Shown one piece after another: positions 52,843 through 62,488 of a stretch of 64,000 bases of DNA. The notes beneath the pieces were generated by a model that was given only the letters and a program-made list of their open reading frames with translations, was not told where the DNA came from and did no database searches. Position 1 is the first letter of the stretch, and each line of letters opens with the position of its first letter. Source of the DNA: Candidatus Dadabacteria bacterium (lineage in GTDB: Bacteria; Desulfobacterota_D; UBA1144; Nemesobacterales; Nemesobacteraceae). Location: positions 268,508 through 332,507 of the forward strand of contig OX638332.1 of the NCBI GenBank assembly GCA_951812735.1. Reading direction: 5' to 3'. The position numbers and the translations under genes were made by a program.

Positions 52843-55167
52843 TTAGAACAAATTGCCAACTGTAAACTGTACTTCATACTTCTCCTCATCTGGGAGCCTT
52901 TCACCTATCGGGAACCCGATATCAAGCTTCATTGGCCCCAGAGGAGATATCCACCTGAGACCGAAACCGGCATCCTTTTTGAGGTTCGAAGGATTAAGGT
53001 TGAATTCATCATTATCAAAAGAGTTGCCTATATCAAAAAAAGCGACGGCCTTGAGCCCGACAGTTTTGCTTAAAGGAACAACAAAGTCAAGGGATGCCAG
53101 GATCTGCTGAACGCCTCCGATTATAACGTAGCCCCCAGTGTCAGTAGGTCTTCTGGGGCCCACCCTCCTGTAGCGGAAACCTCTCAGGGTGTTCGGACCG
53201 CCGAGAAAAAACCTCTCCTCCACGACAAGATCATCGCCAGCGTCTATAAGATGCAAGAGCCCATAATTCGCCTTTGCGGCGAAATACGTGCTTTTCCAGA
53301 ACGGAATCCACGACTTGGCCGTGGCGTTGTACTTTATGAAGTCAGTGTTGCCTGCGAAGAGTCCCGCCCATTCAACCGAGGTGCTCAGAAGAAAACCCTT
53401 GGTGGGATCAAGATAATTGTTTCTTTTATCCCAAGACAGTCCTACTCCGGTCGAAACTATAGTTCTCTTCCTGTCAGAGATGACGAGCTGGGCATCCCCC
53501 CGGACATTGTGAACGTTCTGTCTTGAGAATTCCTGGAAGACTCGTACCTGGAAATATCTTTTTATTCTCCTTCCCACTCCTACGGAAATACCCTGGGCCG
53601 CCCTCTCAAAATCCCTGTAATCCCTGTCCTGGGCGTACATGCTTACATCCAGAAGCCAGTTCGTACCGAAGAGATAAGGGTCTCGGTAGTTAAGACTCAG
53701 GACCTTGGTTACGCCCCCGATCTGAGCGTCAAGAGAAAGAGTCTTTCCGTACCCGAAAAGATTGGACTCCTGTATCTGGCCTGCAAAAAGAAAGTTCTCA
53801 ACGGAGCTTACTCCTCCGCCTAAGCTGAAAAATCCGGTAGGACGTTCCTCAACTTTTATGTCGACATCCAGAAGATCTTCCGTCCCTTCAACCCTGTGGG
53901 TCACCACCTCAGTGTTGTCCTCAAAGTAACCGAGGCGGGTTACCTCGTAGCGGGCAGCCCTAAGCTTTGAAACGCTGTATAGGCTCTGCTCCTGGAGTGA
54001 AAGCTCTCTCCTTATAACGTGGTCTCTCGTTCTGGAGTTGTCCAGAATATCTATATTTCTTATGTATACCTCTTTGCCTTTCTCGATTGAGTAATCAATG
54101 CTTACAAGGTTATCCTTCTTATCAAGCCGCACATCAGGAGTCACGTTCGCAAACGCGTATCCCTTGTCCCCGTAGAAATCGGTGATTTTCCCAATATCAG
54201 CCTGAAGGACAAAACTGCTGAAAATAGAGTCCGGTAAAAGTCCGAGTTCCGGGCGGATTTCATCCTGATCCTCCGTCAGCTCCCCGGAGAAAGTTATCTT
54301 GGATACTTTGTATTGATCTCCCTCCTCTATTGAGAAACTCACCACGTAGCCGTCTTTTTCTTCATCATAGCGAATACCGGGTTCAGAAACCCCTATGTCA
54401 AGATATCCTTTATCGATGTAAACGGCCTTTATCCTGTCGGAATCCCTTTTTATCTCTTCGATCTTGAAGAGCCCCCTCTTCGTTATAAAAGAGAAGAGAT
54501 ATTTGGGCTTTGAATACAGATTCTTTTTGATCGTCTTTGTTTCGACCTTGGCGTTTCCGGTAAGCTCGACTTTCTTTATGTACTTTTTCTCTCCCTCGTC
54601 GATTCTGTAGACAACATCTACGACACCATCTCCCCTGGGTTCAATTTCATATTCAACTTCGGTTCCGACCATACCTTTTTCAGAAGCAAGAGCGAGTATT
54701 ATTTCCCTGCCTTCCGTTATTTTTCTCAGGCTTACTATGCGTCCTTCTCTAAACGCCATGGCCTCTTTTATGTCATCTTCTTTTAACTTGTCGTTTCCGG
54801 AAAGCTTAAGATCGGCGAGTACCGGGTTTTCCTCAATAATAAATTTAACCCTCACACCACCTTCAATTTGCTTTACGTCAACCAGAACCTGCTGAAAGAA
54901 GTCGAGTTCGTATATTCTTTTGAGGTCCTCTTTGACGGTCTGTGGGGAGTAGTCATCGCCTTGCTTGGTCTCTATGTTGAGACCTATAAGAGAGGTCTCG
55001 GTTCTGCGGTTGCCCGAGATCACTACCTCGGCGACCTTGCCTTCGAAGGATTGAGGTTTCTCAGACTCCGCCTCGGCGGGACGGTCCTGAGCCATGGAAC
55101 CTGCGGTTGATAAAGTCGCAACAGCAAGAAAAACTACCAAGTAAAACACAAGATTCTTAATTCGCAT
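52843..55167 (-). CDS. bamA: Outer-membrane protein assembly factor BamA
   Basis: Omp85-family insertase of 774 residues. A signal peptide (~1-27) is followed by five POTRA domains (~45-420) and a 16-stranded beta-barrel (~440-774) with the typical GFRYRR lid-lock region (LRGFRYRRVGPR) and a C-terminal beta-signal ending in Phe. ATG at 55167 overlaps the lolD stop by 11 bases. A TTG two codons upstream is less likely. Confidence 0.95.
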   Translation of the reverse strand: MRIKNLVFYLVVFLAVATLSTAGSMAQDRPAEAESEKPQSFEGKVAEVVISGNRRTETSLIGLNIETKQGDDYSPQTVKEDLKRIYELDFFQQVLVDVKQIEGGVRVKFIIEENPVLADLKLSGNDKLKEDDIKEAMAFREGRIVSLRKITEGREIILALASEKGMVGTEVEYEIEPRGDGVVDVVYRIDEGEKKYIKKVELTGNAKVETKTIKKNLYSKPKYLFSFITKRGLFKIEEIKRDSDRIKAVYIDKGYLDIGVSEPGIRYDEEKDGYVVSFSIEEGDQYKVSKITFSGELTEDQDEIRPELGLLPDSIFSSFVLQADIGKITDFYGDKGYAFANVTPDVRLDKKDNLVSIDYSIEKGKEVYIRNIDILDNSRTRDHVIRRELSLQEQSLYSVSKLRAARYEVTRLGYFEDNTEVVTHRVEGTEDLLDVDIKVEERPTGFFSLGGGVSSVENFLFAGQIQESNLFGYGKTLSLDAQIGGVTKVLSLNYRDPYLFGTNWLLDVSMYAQDRDYRDFERAAQGISVGVGRRIKRYFQVRVFQEFSRQNVHNVRGDAQLVISDRKRTIVSTGVGLSWDKRNNYLDPTKGFLLSTSVEWAGLFAGNTDFIKYNATAKSWIPFWKSTYFAAKANYGLLHLIDAGDDLVVEERFFLGGPNTLRGFRYRRVGPRRPTDTGGYVIIGGVQQILASLDFVVPLSKTVGLKAVAFFDIGNSFDNDEFNLNPSNLKKDAGFGLRWISPLGPMKLDIGFPIGERLPDEEKYEVQFTVGNLF

Positions 55168-55840
55168 AAACAACCATTCCGTCTGATATTGTAACAGTTT
55201 TTTTCATTCTCTTCGCAAACTCGCTGTTGTGCGTCACCATAACAACCGTAACTCCGTAATCCTCGTTAAGCCTGCAGAACAGGTCGAGAACCGAGAACCC
55301 TGTTTTTGTGTCCAGATTTCCTGTGGGCTCGTCGGCGAGTATCACCTTCGGCTCCCTGACCATTGATCTGGCAATCGCCACTCTCTGCTGCTCTCCCCCT
55401 GAGAGTTCTCCGGGAAGATGGTTGAGACGCTCTGAAAGTCCTACCTTCTCAAGTACCTCACAAGCTTTTTGTCTCGCCACGGCAAAGCTCTGCCTGTCTA
55501 TAAGACACGGCATCATAACGTTTTCAAGCGCCGTGAATTCCATAAGAAGGTAATGAAATTGAAAAATAAATCCAATTTCCGAGTTTCTGAAAACTGAAAG
55601 TTCCTTTTCATTCTGCCTGAAGAGGTCCCTTCCCCTGTAGAAAACCGACCCCTCGGTCGGTGACTCAAGAGTGCCCAGTATGTGAAGAAGCGTGCTTTTG
55701 CCCGAACCCGACACTCCTACCACTCCCAGGGTTTCTCCGGAGAGAACATCCATGTCCACTCCGCCGAGAGCACATACGCTGCTGCCCACCTTATTGAAAA
55801 CCTTTCTAAGCCCCCTGATTCTGTACAGCGATTCATTCAT
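55157..55840 (-). CDS. lolD: Lipoprotein-releasing ABC transporter ATP-binding protein LolD
   Basis: 227-residue ATPase driving release of lipoproteins from the inner membrane. Walker A is GVSGSGKSTLL, the signature is LSGGEQQRVAIA, and Walker B is VILADEPTGNLD, the MacB/LolD-type sequence. It overlaps lolC/E by 8 bases and bamA by 11, so the three are translated together. Confidence 0.94.
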   Translation of the reverse strand: MNESLYRIRGLRKVFNKVGSSVCALGGVDMDVLSGETLGVVGVSGSGKSTLLHILGTLESPTEGSVFYRGRDLFRQNEKELSVFRNSEIGFIFQFHYLLMEFTALENVMMPCLIDRQSFAVARQKACEVLEKVGLSERLNHLPGELSGGEQQRVAIARSMVREPKVILADEPTGNLDTKTGFSVLDLFCRLNEDYGVTVVMVTHNSEFAKRMKKTVTISDGMVVYAN

Positions 55841-57128
55841 ATCTCAATGACTCCACGGGATTTTCTCTCGAAGCTCTGTATGACGGGTAGAGAGTTGCAA
55901 GAAAGCATATGAGCAGGCTGGATGCCGCTACAACGAGAAAATAAACCGGCTCTATCCTAACAGGAAATTCGGAAATAGGATACACGTTATCATCGAAAGG
56001 AATCACTTCCTTTATAAAGTTGCTGGTTTCAAGAAAGCGACAGATCAGGTATCCAAAAAGCGTGCCGAGAAGGGTTCCCGCGGTGCCTATTATCATTCCG
56101 TCGTAAACGAATATTTTTCTGATACCGCTTTTCCGGGCCCCCATGGATATGAGCACGGCTATATCCCTTTTTTTCTCCATGACGAGCATGGTAAGCGTGC
56201 TGACTATGTTCAAAGCGGCGACAAGGACTATGAACCCGAGGAATATTCCTATCGCCATTCTCTCAAGGCGAAGCGCCCTGAAAAGACTTCTGTTCGAATC
56301 CTCCCAGTTCTTTGCGTAAAAAGGAAAGCCGAGAGTTTCGGCTATTTCATCTCCCGTCCTGCGCGCCCGGTATATGTCGTCCACCCTCACTTCTACGCCC
56401 GTTATCTTGCTTTGAGTCTCAAAAAAATCCATGGCATCCCCAAGCGATATGTAGGCAGTAGATGAATCGTATTCAATCATGCCGTAATCAAAAATGCCTA
56501 TTACGCCGAATTTCCTTATCTTGGCCGTCGGACCGAAAGGACCGATTTTTCCGTAAGGGGAAACCAGATTGACCGTATCGCCGGCTGCAGCCCCAATCAT
56601 ATTTGAAAGTTCCTTGCCTATGATGATCGGAGGGTGGCCGGAAGCCGTTTCATGCAGAAGCTCAGAAATAATCCGGGCGCCTTCCTCGGAGAGAGTGTCA
56701 CGATTCTTTTCCGCTTTCGACAGGCTGCCCTTTCCCACAGCTTCGGCCACGGCGGCAACCGATGCGGAATTATTCGGGTCTATACCCCTTATTACAGAGC
56801 CTGAAACCGCGTATTCAGTGACGAGCATTCCATGGTTGTAAATAAATGGGCTTGTCGAGGTTACACCCTGAATCTGCGCAAGTTTCCCTTCGACCTCCGC
56901 GAAATCCCCGAAATCCCCTTCATAACTCATCACGACCACATGGGAACTTGCGCCGATTATCTTGTCCCTGAGCTCATCCTCAAACCCCTTCATCACCGAG
57001 AGCACCACGTCAAGCGACGCCACTCCCAGAAGAACACCCAGAACGGAGATAAGGCCAATTGCAGAGACAAAACCCCGTCCAGTTCCCGATCTCAGGTACC
57101 TCAAAGAAATTAGCGATTCGTAACTCAT
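55833..57128 (-). CDS. lolC: Lipoprotein-releasing ABC transporter permease LolC/LolE
   Basis: A 431-residue inner-membrane protein with one N-terminal transmembrane helix, a large periplasmic domain (~50-270) and three C-terminal helices (FtsX-like). The N-terminus MSYESLISLRYLRS resembles LolC/LolE. Only one permease gene is seen with lolD, so it may work as a homodimer; C versus E cannot be told. Confidence 0.92.
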   Translation of the reverse strand: MSYESLISLRYLRSGTGRGFVSAIGLISVLGVLLGVASLDVVLSVMKGFEDELRDKIIGASSHVVVMSYEGDFGDFAEVEGKLAQIQGVTSTSPFIYNHGMLVTEYAVSGSVIRGIDPNNSASVAAVAEAVGKGSLSKAEKNRDTLSEEGARIISELLHETASGHPPIIIGKELSNMIGAAAGDTVNLVSPYGKIGPFGPTAKIRKFGVIGIFDYGMIEYDSSTAYISLGDAMDFFETQSKITGVEVRVDDIYRARRTGDEIAETLGFPFYAKNWEDSNRSLFRALRLERMAIGIFLGFIVLVAALNIVSTLTMLVMEKKRDIAVLISMGARKSGIRKIFVYDGMIIGTAGTLLGTLFGYLICRFLETSNFIKEVIPFDDNVYPISEFPVRIEPVYFLVVAASSLLICFLATLYPSYRASRENPVESLRYE

Positions 57129-57129
57129 A

Positions 57130-58587
57130 CTAAGGTCTTAGGTGAGGAAAGAAAATAACCTCTCTTATGGAGGAGGAGTTGGTGAGCAGCATCACAAGAC
57201 GGTCAATCCCTATGCCGGCTCCAGCGGTGGGCGGCATCCCGTACTCAAGGGCAGACACATAGTCATTATCCATCTCGTGATATTCATCCTCGCCCTTTTT
57301 CTTCATTTCGACCTGGTCTGTGAAGCGTTTTTTCTGATCAATCGGGTCGTTAAGCTCAGAAAAAGCGTTAGCTATTTCCCTTCCGCAGATGTAAAGCTCG
57401 AACCTGTCAACCACCTCGGGGTCATCGTCGTTTTTTCTGGCAAGCGGAGAAACATCAAGCGGAAAACCGTAAACAAAAGTCGGGTTAAGGAGGGTAGCCT
57501 CGAAAAGCGCCTCGAAAATCTCCGTGAGAGCTTTTCCCTTGATTCCGTTATGGTTTATTCCCATGGAATCAGCCTTTGCAAAAAGGAACTCTTCTTCCGT
57601 TATCTTGGAACCGAATTTCTCCCGCAGGGTTTCATATATGTTAATTCTTTTCCAGGGCCCCTTGAAATCTATCTTCTTATCTTCGTACTCAACCAACGTG
57701 TCTCCGACCGTATTTTCCACCACGTAGCAGACAAGCTCCTCTATGAGATCCATAAGATCCTCGTAAGTCGCGTAAGCCTGATAGAATTCAATCATGGTGA
57801 ATTCCGGATTGTGCTTCGTGGAAACCCCTTCATTTCTGAAAGTTCTTCCAAGTTCATAAACTCTTTCAAGTCCTCCGACGACAAGTCTTTTAAGGTAAAG
57901 CTCGGGAGCTATCCTCAGGTAAAGGTCCATATCAAGAGCGTTGTGATGGGTAACGAAAGGTTTTGCGGTCGCACCTCCGGCAATCGGGTGAAGCACCGGA
58001 GTCTCAACCTCCAGGAAATCCCTTTCGTCAAGAAATCTTCTTATGAGGTTTATTACCTTTGACCTTATCTTGAAAATTTCTCTGGTTCTCTGGTTAGCAA
58101 CGAGATCCAGGTAACGCTGGCGGTATCTTGTCTCCACATCCTGAAGACCGTGCCATTTTTCAGGAAGCGGTCTCAGGGCCTTTGTAAGGAAAAAGAGTTC
58201 CCGGACCCTCACTGTAAGCTCTCCGGTTCTGGTTTTGAAAAGCTCTCCACGGACGCCAGCAAAATCCCCTACGTCAAGGAGCTTGCGAAACAGCGTAAAG
58301 GTCTCTTCGTCAATGGAGTTTTTCTGTATAAACGCCTGAATTCGCCCTGTGCGGTCCGACAGATGAAAAAAAGCGCTTTTCCCGAAATCCCTTTTCGAAA
58401 CCACCCTGCCGGCCAGGCTGAAGAGTCCTTCCATTTCCTCAAGCTCTTCGGGAGACTTTGAAGCGTGCAGAGAAACCAGTTCTCGGGTGGTATGCTCCGG
58501 GGTAAAATCATTTGCATAAGGGTCAATGCCCATTGCCCTTAGCTCTTTTAGCTTTGATTTTCTAAGTTCGAATTGTTTGTCTTCCAT
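57130..58587 (-). CDS. lysS: Lysine--tRNA ligase (class II)
   Basis: 485 residues. An N-terminal OB-fold anticodon domain (~55-165) is followed by the class II catalytic core: motif 1 with [16 protein letters not shown], motif 2 [18 protein letters not shown], and motif 3 [16 protein letters not shown] at 58587 gives the natural [10 protein letters not shown]; the frame is open for 37 more codons upstream but these run into pyrC. No SD is apparent. Confidence 0.95.
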   Translation of the reverse strand: MEDKQFELRKSKLKELRAMGIDPYANDFTPEHTTRELVSLHASKSPEELEEMEGLFSLAGRVVSKRDFGKSAFFHLSDRTGRIQAFIQKNSIDEETFTLFRKLLDVGDFAGVRGELFKTRTGELTVRVRELFFLTKALRPLPEKWHGLQDVETRYRQRYLDLVANQRTREIFKIRSKVINLIRRFLDERDFLEVETPVLHPIAGGATAKPFVTHHNALDMDLYLRIAPELYLKRLVVGGLERVYELGRTFRNEGVSTKHNPEFTMIEFYQAYATYEDLMDLIEELVCYVVENTVGDTLVEYEDKKIDFKGPWKRINIYETLREKFGSKITEEEFLFAKADSMGINHNGIKGKALTEIFEALFEATLLNPTFVYGFPLDVSPLARKNDDDPEVVDRFELYICGREIANAFSELNDPIDQKKRFTDQVEMKKKGEDEYHEMDNDYVSALEYGMPPTAGAGIGIDRLVMLLTNSSSIREVIFFPHLRP

Positions 58588-58631
58588 TGCGTTGGAACCG
58601 CTTGCCGCTTTTGTGCGCAAGAAAATAAAAT

Positions 58632-59912
58632 CTAGTTGCGACTGAAAACAATCTTTCCAGAAACTATCGTATTGCTTACCACCCCTTTGAGTTCCCACCC
58701 GGCAAACGGAGTGTTTCTACTCTTTGAGAAAAACTCCCCAGAGTTTATCGTGCGACTCTTCCCAGGGTCGAACACCACAAGATCGGCAATTGAACCCGGG
58801 GCAAGCGTCCCTCTTTCTATGCCCACTATTTCGGAGGGAACAACGGTAAGTTTTTTTATCATCTCATTAAGGGTAATGATCTCTTTTTCCACAAGCTCAA
58901 GGGAAAGCGAGAGGGCGGTTTCAAGGCCCACTATGCCGAAGGGAGCCAGGTCGAATTCGACGTTTTTCTCATCCTGGCTGTGAGGAGCGTGATCCGTGGC
59001 TATTACGTCAATGGTTCCATCGGCGATACCCTCGATTATTGCATCTACATCTTCCTGGGTCCTAAGCGGCGGATTCATCTTGGCATTGGTGTTGTACCCG
59101 TATACTTCCTTGTCCGTAAGAGTGAAATGGTGAGGAGTCGCCTCCGCCGTAACCTTTGCGCCTCTTTTCTTCGCTTCCCGAACGAGTCTTACTGAACCCT
59201 TGGTGGAAACATGGCAAATATGAAGAGGAGTGCCCGTGAGTTCGCAGAGAATTATGTCCCTGCCTATCCCGGCCTCCTCCGAAGCGCTTGGAATGCCTCG
59301 AAGACCCAGTTCGGTTGAGACGAAACTCTCGTTCATAACTCCACCGGCCGAAAGCCCCATGTCTTCTGCATGCGTGATAACCGGAATCCCGAAAGGTCTT
59401 ACGTACTCCATGGCCTTTCGCATGAGTCCCGAGTTAGTGACCGGCATCCCGTCATCAGAGATCGCCACGCATCCGGCTTCGCACATCTCGCCTATGTCGG
59501 CAAGTTCATTTCCCTTTTCTCCCTTGGTTATCGCACCTATAGGAAACACGTTGACTATCCCTTCGGTTCTCGCTTTTAAGAGTATGTACTCGGTCACCGA
59601 GGCATTGTCGTTTATGGGGTTTGTGTTGGGCATGCACACTATGGAGGTAAAACCACCCGCGGCGGCGGCAAGACAACCCGTCTTTATCGTCTCCTTGTGT
59701 TCATATCCCGGCTCCCTGAGGTGTACGTGAATATCTACGAGTCCGGGGGCCACGACCTGTCCGCTTGCGTCTATTACAGTGTCTGACTTGCGCGGGGTAT
59801 CTATGCGTTTTGATATTTCCTTAACCCTGTCTCTCTGGACATATACGTCTGAGATCATGTCAAGGGACTGTGAAGGATCAATAACGCGCCCGTTTTTAAT
59901 GAGCACTCCCAT
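58632..59912 (-). CDS. pyrC: Dihydroorotase
   Basis: Type I dihydroorotase of 426 residues; cyclises carbamoyl-aspartate. Zinc ligands lie in [23 protein letters not shown] and HICHVST; the Asp ligand is in IATDHAPH. It directly follows pyrB with no gap. In several bacteria this type forms a complex with PyrB, which the gene order would allow. Confidence 0.95.
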   Translation of the reverse strand: MGVLIKNGRVIDPSQSLDMISDVYVQRDRVKEISKRIDTPRKSDTVIDASGQVVAPGLVDIHVHLREPGYEHKETIKTGCLAAAAGGFTSIVCMPNTNPINDNASVTEYILLKARTEGIVNVFPIGAITKGEKGNELADIGEMCEAGCVAISDDGMPVTNSGLMRKAMEYVRPFGIPVITHAEDMGLSAGGVMNESFVSTELGLRGIPSASEEAGIGRDIILCELTGTPLHICHVSTKGSVRLVREAKKRGAKVTAEATPHHFTLTDKEVYGYNTNAKMNPPLRTQEDVDAIIEGIADGTIDVIATDHAPHSQDEKNVEFDLAPFGIVGLETALSLSLELVEKEIITLNEMIKKLTVVPSEIVGIERGTLAPGSIADLVVFDPGKSRTINSGEFFSKSRNTPFAGWELKGVVSNTIVSGKIVFSRN

Positions 59913-60839
59913 CTATAAGCCCTCCCCCAAGGCAACAAGATATATCATGGCCATTCTCACGGCAATTCCATTTGCCACCTGTTCAAGTATAACGGCCCCC
60001 GGGTCATCAGCTATCTCCGAAGTAAGCTCAACTCCCCGGTTGATCGGACCCGGATGCATCACTATCACATCTTTTTTCGCAAGTTTAAGTTTTTCCCTGG
60101 TAAGTCCGTAAAGTCCCGAGTATTCCCTCAGTGACGGGAAATATTCAAGAGTCTTTCTCTCGCTCTGAACCCGCAGCATTATCACCACGTCCACATTCTC
60201 GATCGCATGCTCAAGAGAGTAGAAGATTTCCGTTCCCATCTCGCTGAAATATTCGGGAACTATGGTTGCCGGCCCGACTATCCTCACATTCGCCCCTAGT
60301 TTCCTGAGGCCGAAGATGTTGGATCTGGCGACCCTGCTGTTTAGAATATCCCCGACAATAAGGACATTGAGACCCTCGATCCTCCCTTTTTTCTCCCTTA
60401 TCGTAAAAATGTCGATAAGAGCCTGGCTCGGATGTTCGTGAGAGCCGTCTCCGGCGTTTATTACCGAGGCGCTTATCTGGCGGGCGAGGACAAAGGGCGC
60501 ACCGGACATCCCGTGCCTTATGACCATTATGCTCGCCCCCATGGCCTCGAAATTCCTGGCGGTATCCACAAGGCTCTCGCCTTTTACCACGCTGCTTTGC
60601 GAAGCGGAAAAATTAAGAACATCGGCACTGAGCCTTTTCTCCGCAATTTCAAACGACGAACGGGTTCTGGTGCTGGGTTCGAAAAAGAGGTTCACCACGG
60701 TCTTTCCCTTAAGGGTCGGGACTTTCTTCACGTCCCGAGTCGAAATCTCTTTCATGGACTCCGCGGTGTCGAGAATGATTTTAATTTCCTCGGCCGAAAG
60801 TTCTCCAAGACCCAGTATGTGCTTTTTATCAAACGCCAT
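59913..60839 (-). CDS. pyrB: Aspartate carbamoyltransferase catalytic subunit
   Basis: 308 residues, normal for the catalytic chain. Carbamoyl-phosphate loop STRTRSSFE, the [13 protein letters not shown] loop, and HPSQALID are present. No pyrI regulatory gene follows. It overlaps pyrR by 11 bases, the usual order in PyrR-controlled operons. Confidence 0.96.
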   Translation of the reverse strand: MAFDKKHILGLGELSAEEIKIILDTAESMKEISTRDVKKVPTLKGKTVVNLFFEPSTRTRSSFEIAEKRLSADVLNFSASQSSVVKGESLVDTARNFEAMGASIMVIRHGMSGAPFVLARQISASVINAGDGSHEHPSQALIDIFTIREKKGRIEGLNVLIVGDILNSRVARSNIFGLRKLGANVRIVGPATIVPEYFSEMGTEIFYSLEHAIENVDVVIMLRVQSERKTLEYFPSLREYSGLYGLTREKLKLAKKDVIVMHPGPINRGVELTSEIADDPGAVILEQVANGIAVRMAMIYLVALGEGL

Positions 60840-61371
60840 CTTTTCTGATTATTTCAATTTCCTCCCTTCCGTCCACTTCCTCAAGGTAAACGTTTACCAT
60901 CTCTTCATCTAATGTTTCGATACTGATTCCCACGTAGTCTGCCTGCACGGGAAGTTCCCTTCCTCCCCTGTCCACGAGCACTGCGAGCTTGACCGAGGCC
61001 GGCCTTCCGTAATCCATGATTGAATTTATGGCGGCCCGCACCGTGCGACCCGTGTAGAGGACATCGTCAACAAGTATTATGTTTTTCCCCTGCACGTCGT
61101 CAGGAATGCTGGTTCTGCGCAGTCGCGGCCAGTTCTTCCTGTTCTCAAAATCATCCCTGTAGAGAGTAATATCGATTGTGCCGAACGTAACATCCTTTCC
61201 CGTCCGCCCGCTTATACGCTCAACGAGCCTCTTGCCCAGATATTCCCCTCTTGTTTTTATTCCTATGATAACCAGACTGCCGAGCCTCTCGGGGGGTATA
61301 TCGTCTATGATCTTGGAGAAAAAACTTTCGGTTTTGTCCTCAAGCGGTTGTATTTTTTTCTTCGTTGCCAT
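60829..61371 (-). CDS. pyrR: Bifunctional pyrimidine regulatory protein / uracil phosphoribosyltransferase PyrR
   Basis: 180 residues with the PRPP-binding loop [18 protein letters not shown] and the [14 protein letters not shown] segment of the PyrR family. In other bacteria it binds pyr mRNA in response to UMP and attenuates the operon. ATG at 61371 is chosen; the frame is open three codons further. The 132-base leader contains GGGGTCCAGGCTG but not a full PyrR-site consensus, so attenuation here is unproven. Confidence 0.94.
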   Translation of the reverse strand: MATKKKIQPLEDKTESFFSKIIDDIPPERLGSLVIIGIKTRGEYLGKRLVERISGRTGKDVTFGTIDITLYRDDFENRKNWPRLRRTSIPDDVQGKNIILVDDVLYTGRTVRAAINSIMDYGRPASVKLAVLVDRGGRELPVQADYVGISIETLDEEMVNVYLEEVDGREEIEIIRKDGV

Positions 61372-61503
61372 AATCCGCAAAGAGGATACACCGTTGAGCA
61401 GTTATTAAAAGTGGATTTTTACGGACAGCCTGGACCCCGAGCCTGCAACAGCGCTTGCCAAAAGATGACTTTGCACCGTTTTTCCAAAAAACAATCGGAA
61501 AGT

Positions 61504-62454
61504 TCACTCGATTCCCGAAAAAATTCTTTGCCACCTGACCTTGTTTCCCAGACCCGGGTTAGACAGATTCCACGACCAATGAATCATAAACGCTTTGCCG
61601 TAAACATTTTCCACCGGAACAAACCCCCAGAACCTGCTGTCGTAGCTGTTGTCCCTGTTGTCACCCATGACAAATATCCTGTCTTTGGGAACAACAAGAG
61701 GGAAACTCATTTTTCCGCTTGTCGTGGAACTGTTCCCCTTTTTATATATAACGCTGAAATCTTTCCCTGAAAGCGACTGCTCGTATCTGTCGGCAACGGA
61801 AAAGAATTTCTGGTCCGGATACTCGTAATTCCCCGAATAGACCTGAGCTACGGCTCTGCCGTTTATCAGAACATCCCTGCCGCTTATGTCTATCTCGTCC
61901 CCCGCTATGCCCACGGTTCTCTTTACGTAGAAAGCCCCTTTGCCCGGCATGGGAAAATCAGTCGCGTTGTCGTCGCCGAGTTTGAAAACCACGATGTCGC
62001 CGCGGTCGATCTTGGAGAAGGGAAAGAATATCTTGTCCGTAAGAGGAATTCTGGTTCCGTAAACAAACTTGTTTATCAGTATATGGTCACCCACAAGAAG
62101 CGTCGGAAGCATGGAACCCGAAGGAATCTTGAAAGGCTGAAACACGAAGGCTCTTATGGCCAGAGCGAGCGCCACAGCTATCACTATGGCTTCTACGTTC
62201 TGGCGCACGGGGGATTTGCCGTAGGATCTCAGATTGTCGTCAAAAAAAATCTTAAGGGCCTTTCTCGACGTTCTTATTTCGTGCAGGGAGCCAAGTTTAA
62301 TCGCCTCTTCACACGCAAGTATCCTTACTTCTGCCTGCTCAGCTTCCCGTGGAGCGAGAAATCTCCCTTTTTTCCTTATGATCCACTTTACGGTACGTAT
62401 AAGTCTCTTTGAACTTCTTATGGCAAGCTTTTTTCTGATCCAGGTTACGATCAT
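61504..62454 (-). CDS. lepB: Signal peptidase I
   Basis: Cleaves signal peptides of exported proteins. Of 316 residues, the first ~80 form a basic, predicted cytoplasmic extension that is longer than usual. Then come a transmembrane helix (VEAIVIAVALALAIRAFVF), the catalytic Ser in PSGSMLPT, the catalytic Lys in YVKRTVGIAGD and the signature GDNRDNSYDSRFWGFVP. It sits between relA/spoT and pyrR on the minus strand. Confidence 0.94.
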   Translation of the reverse strand: MIVTWIRKKLAIRSSKRLIRTVKWIIRKKGRFLAPREAEQAEVRILACEEAIKLGSLHEIRTSRKALKIFFDDNLRSYGKSPVRQNVEAIVIAVALALAIRAFVFQPFKIPSGSMLPTLLVGDHILINKFVYGTRIPLTDKIFFPFSKIDRGDIVVFKLGDDNATDFPMPGKGAFYVKRTVGIAGDEIDISGRDVLINGRAVAQVYSGNYEYPDQKFFSVADRYEQSLSGKDFSVIYKKGNSSTTSGKMSFPLVVPKDRIFVMGDNRDNSYDSRFWGFVPVENVYGKAFMIHWSWNLSNPGLGNKVRWQRIFSGIE

Positions 62455-62488
62455 GGTTAAAATGTCCGAAACGTACGCAAACGCCGTT

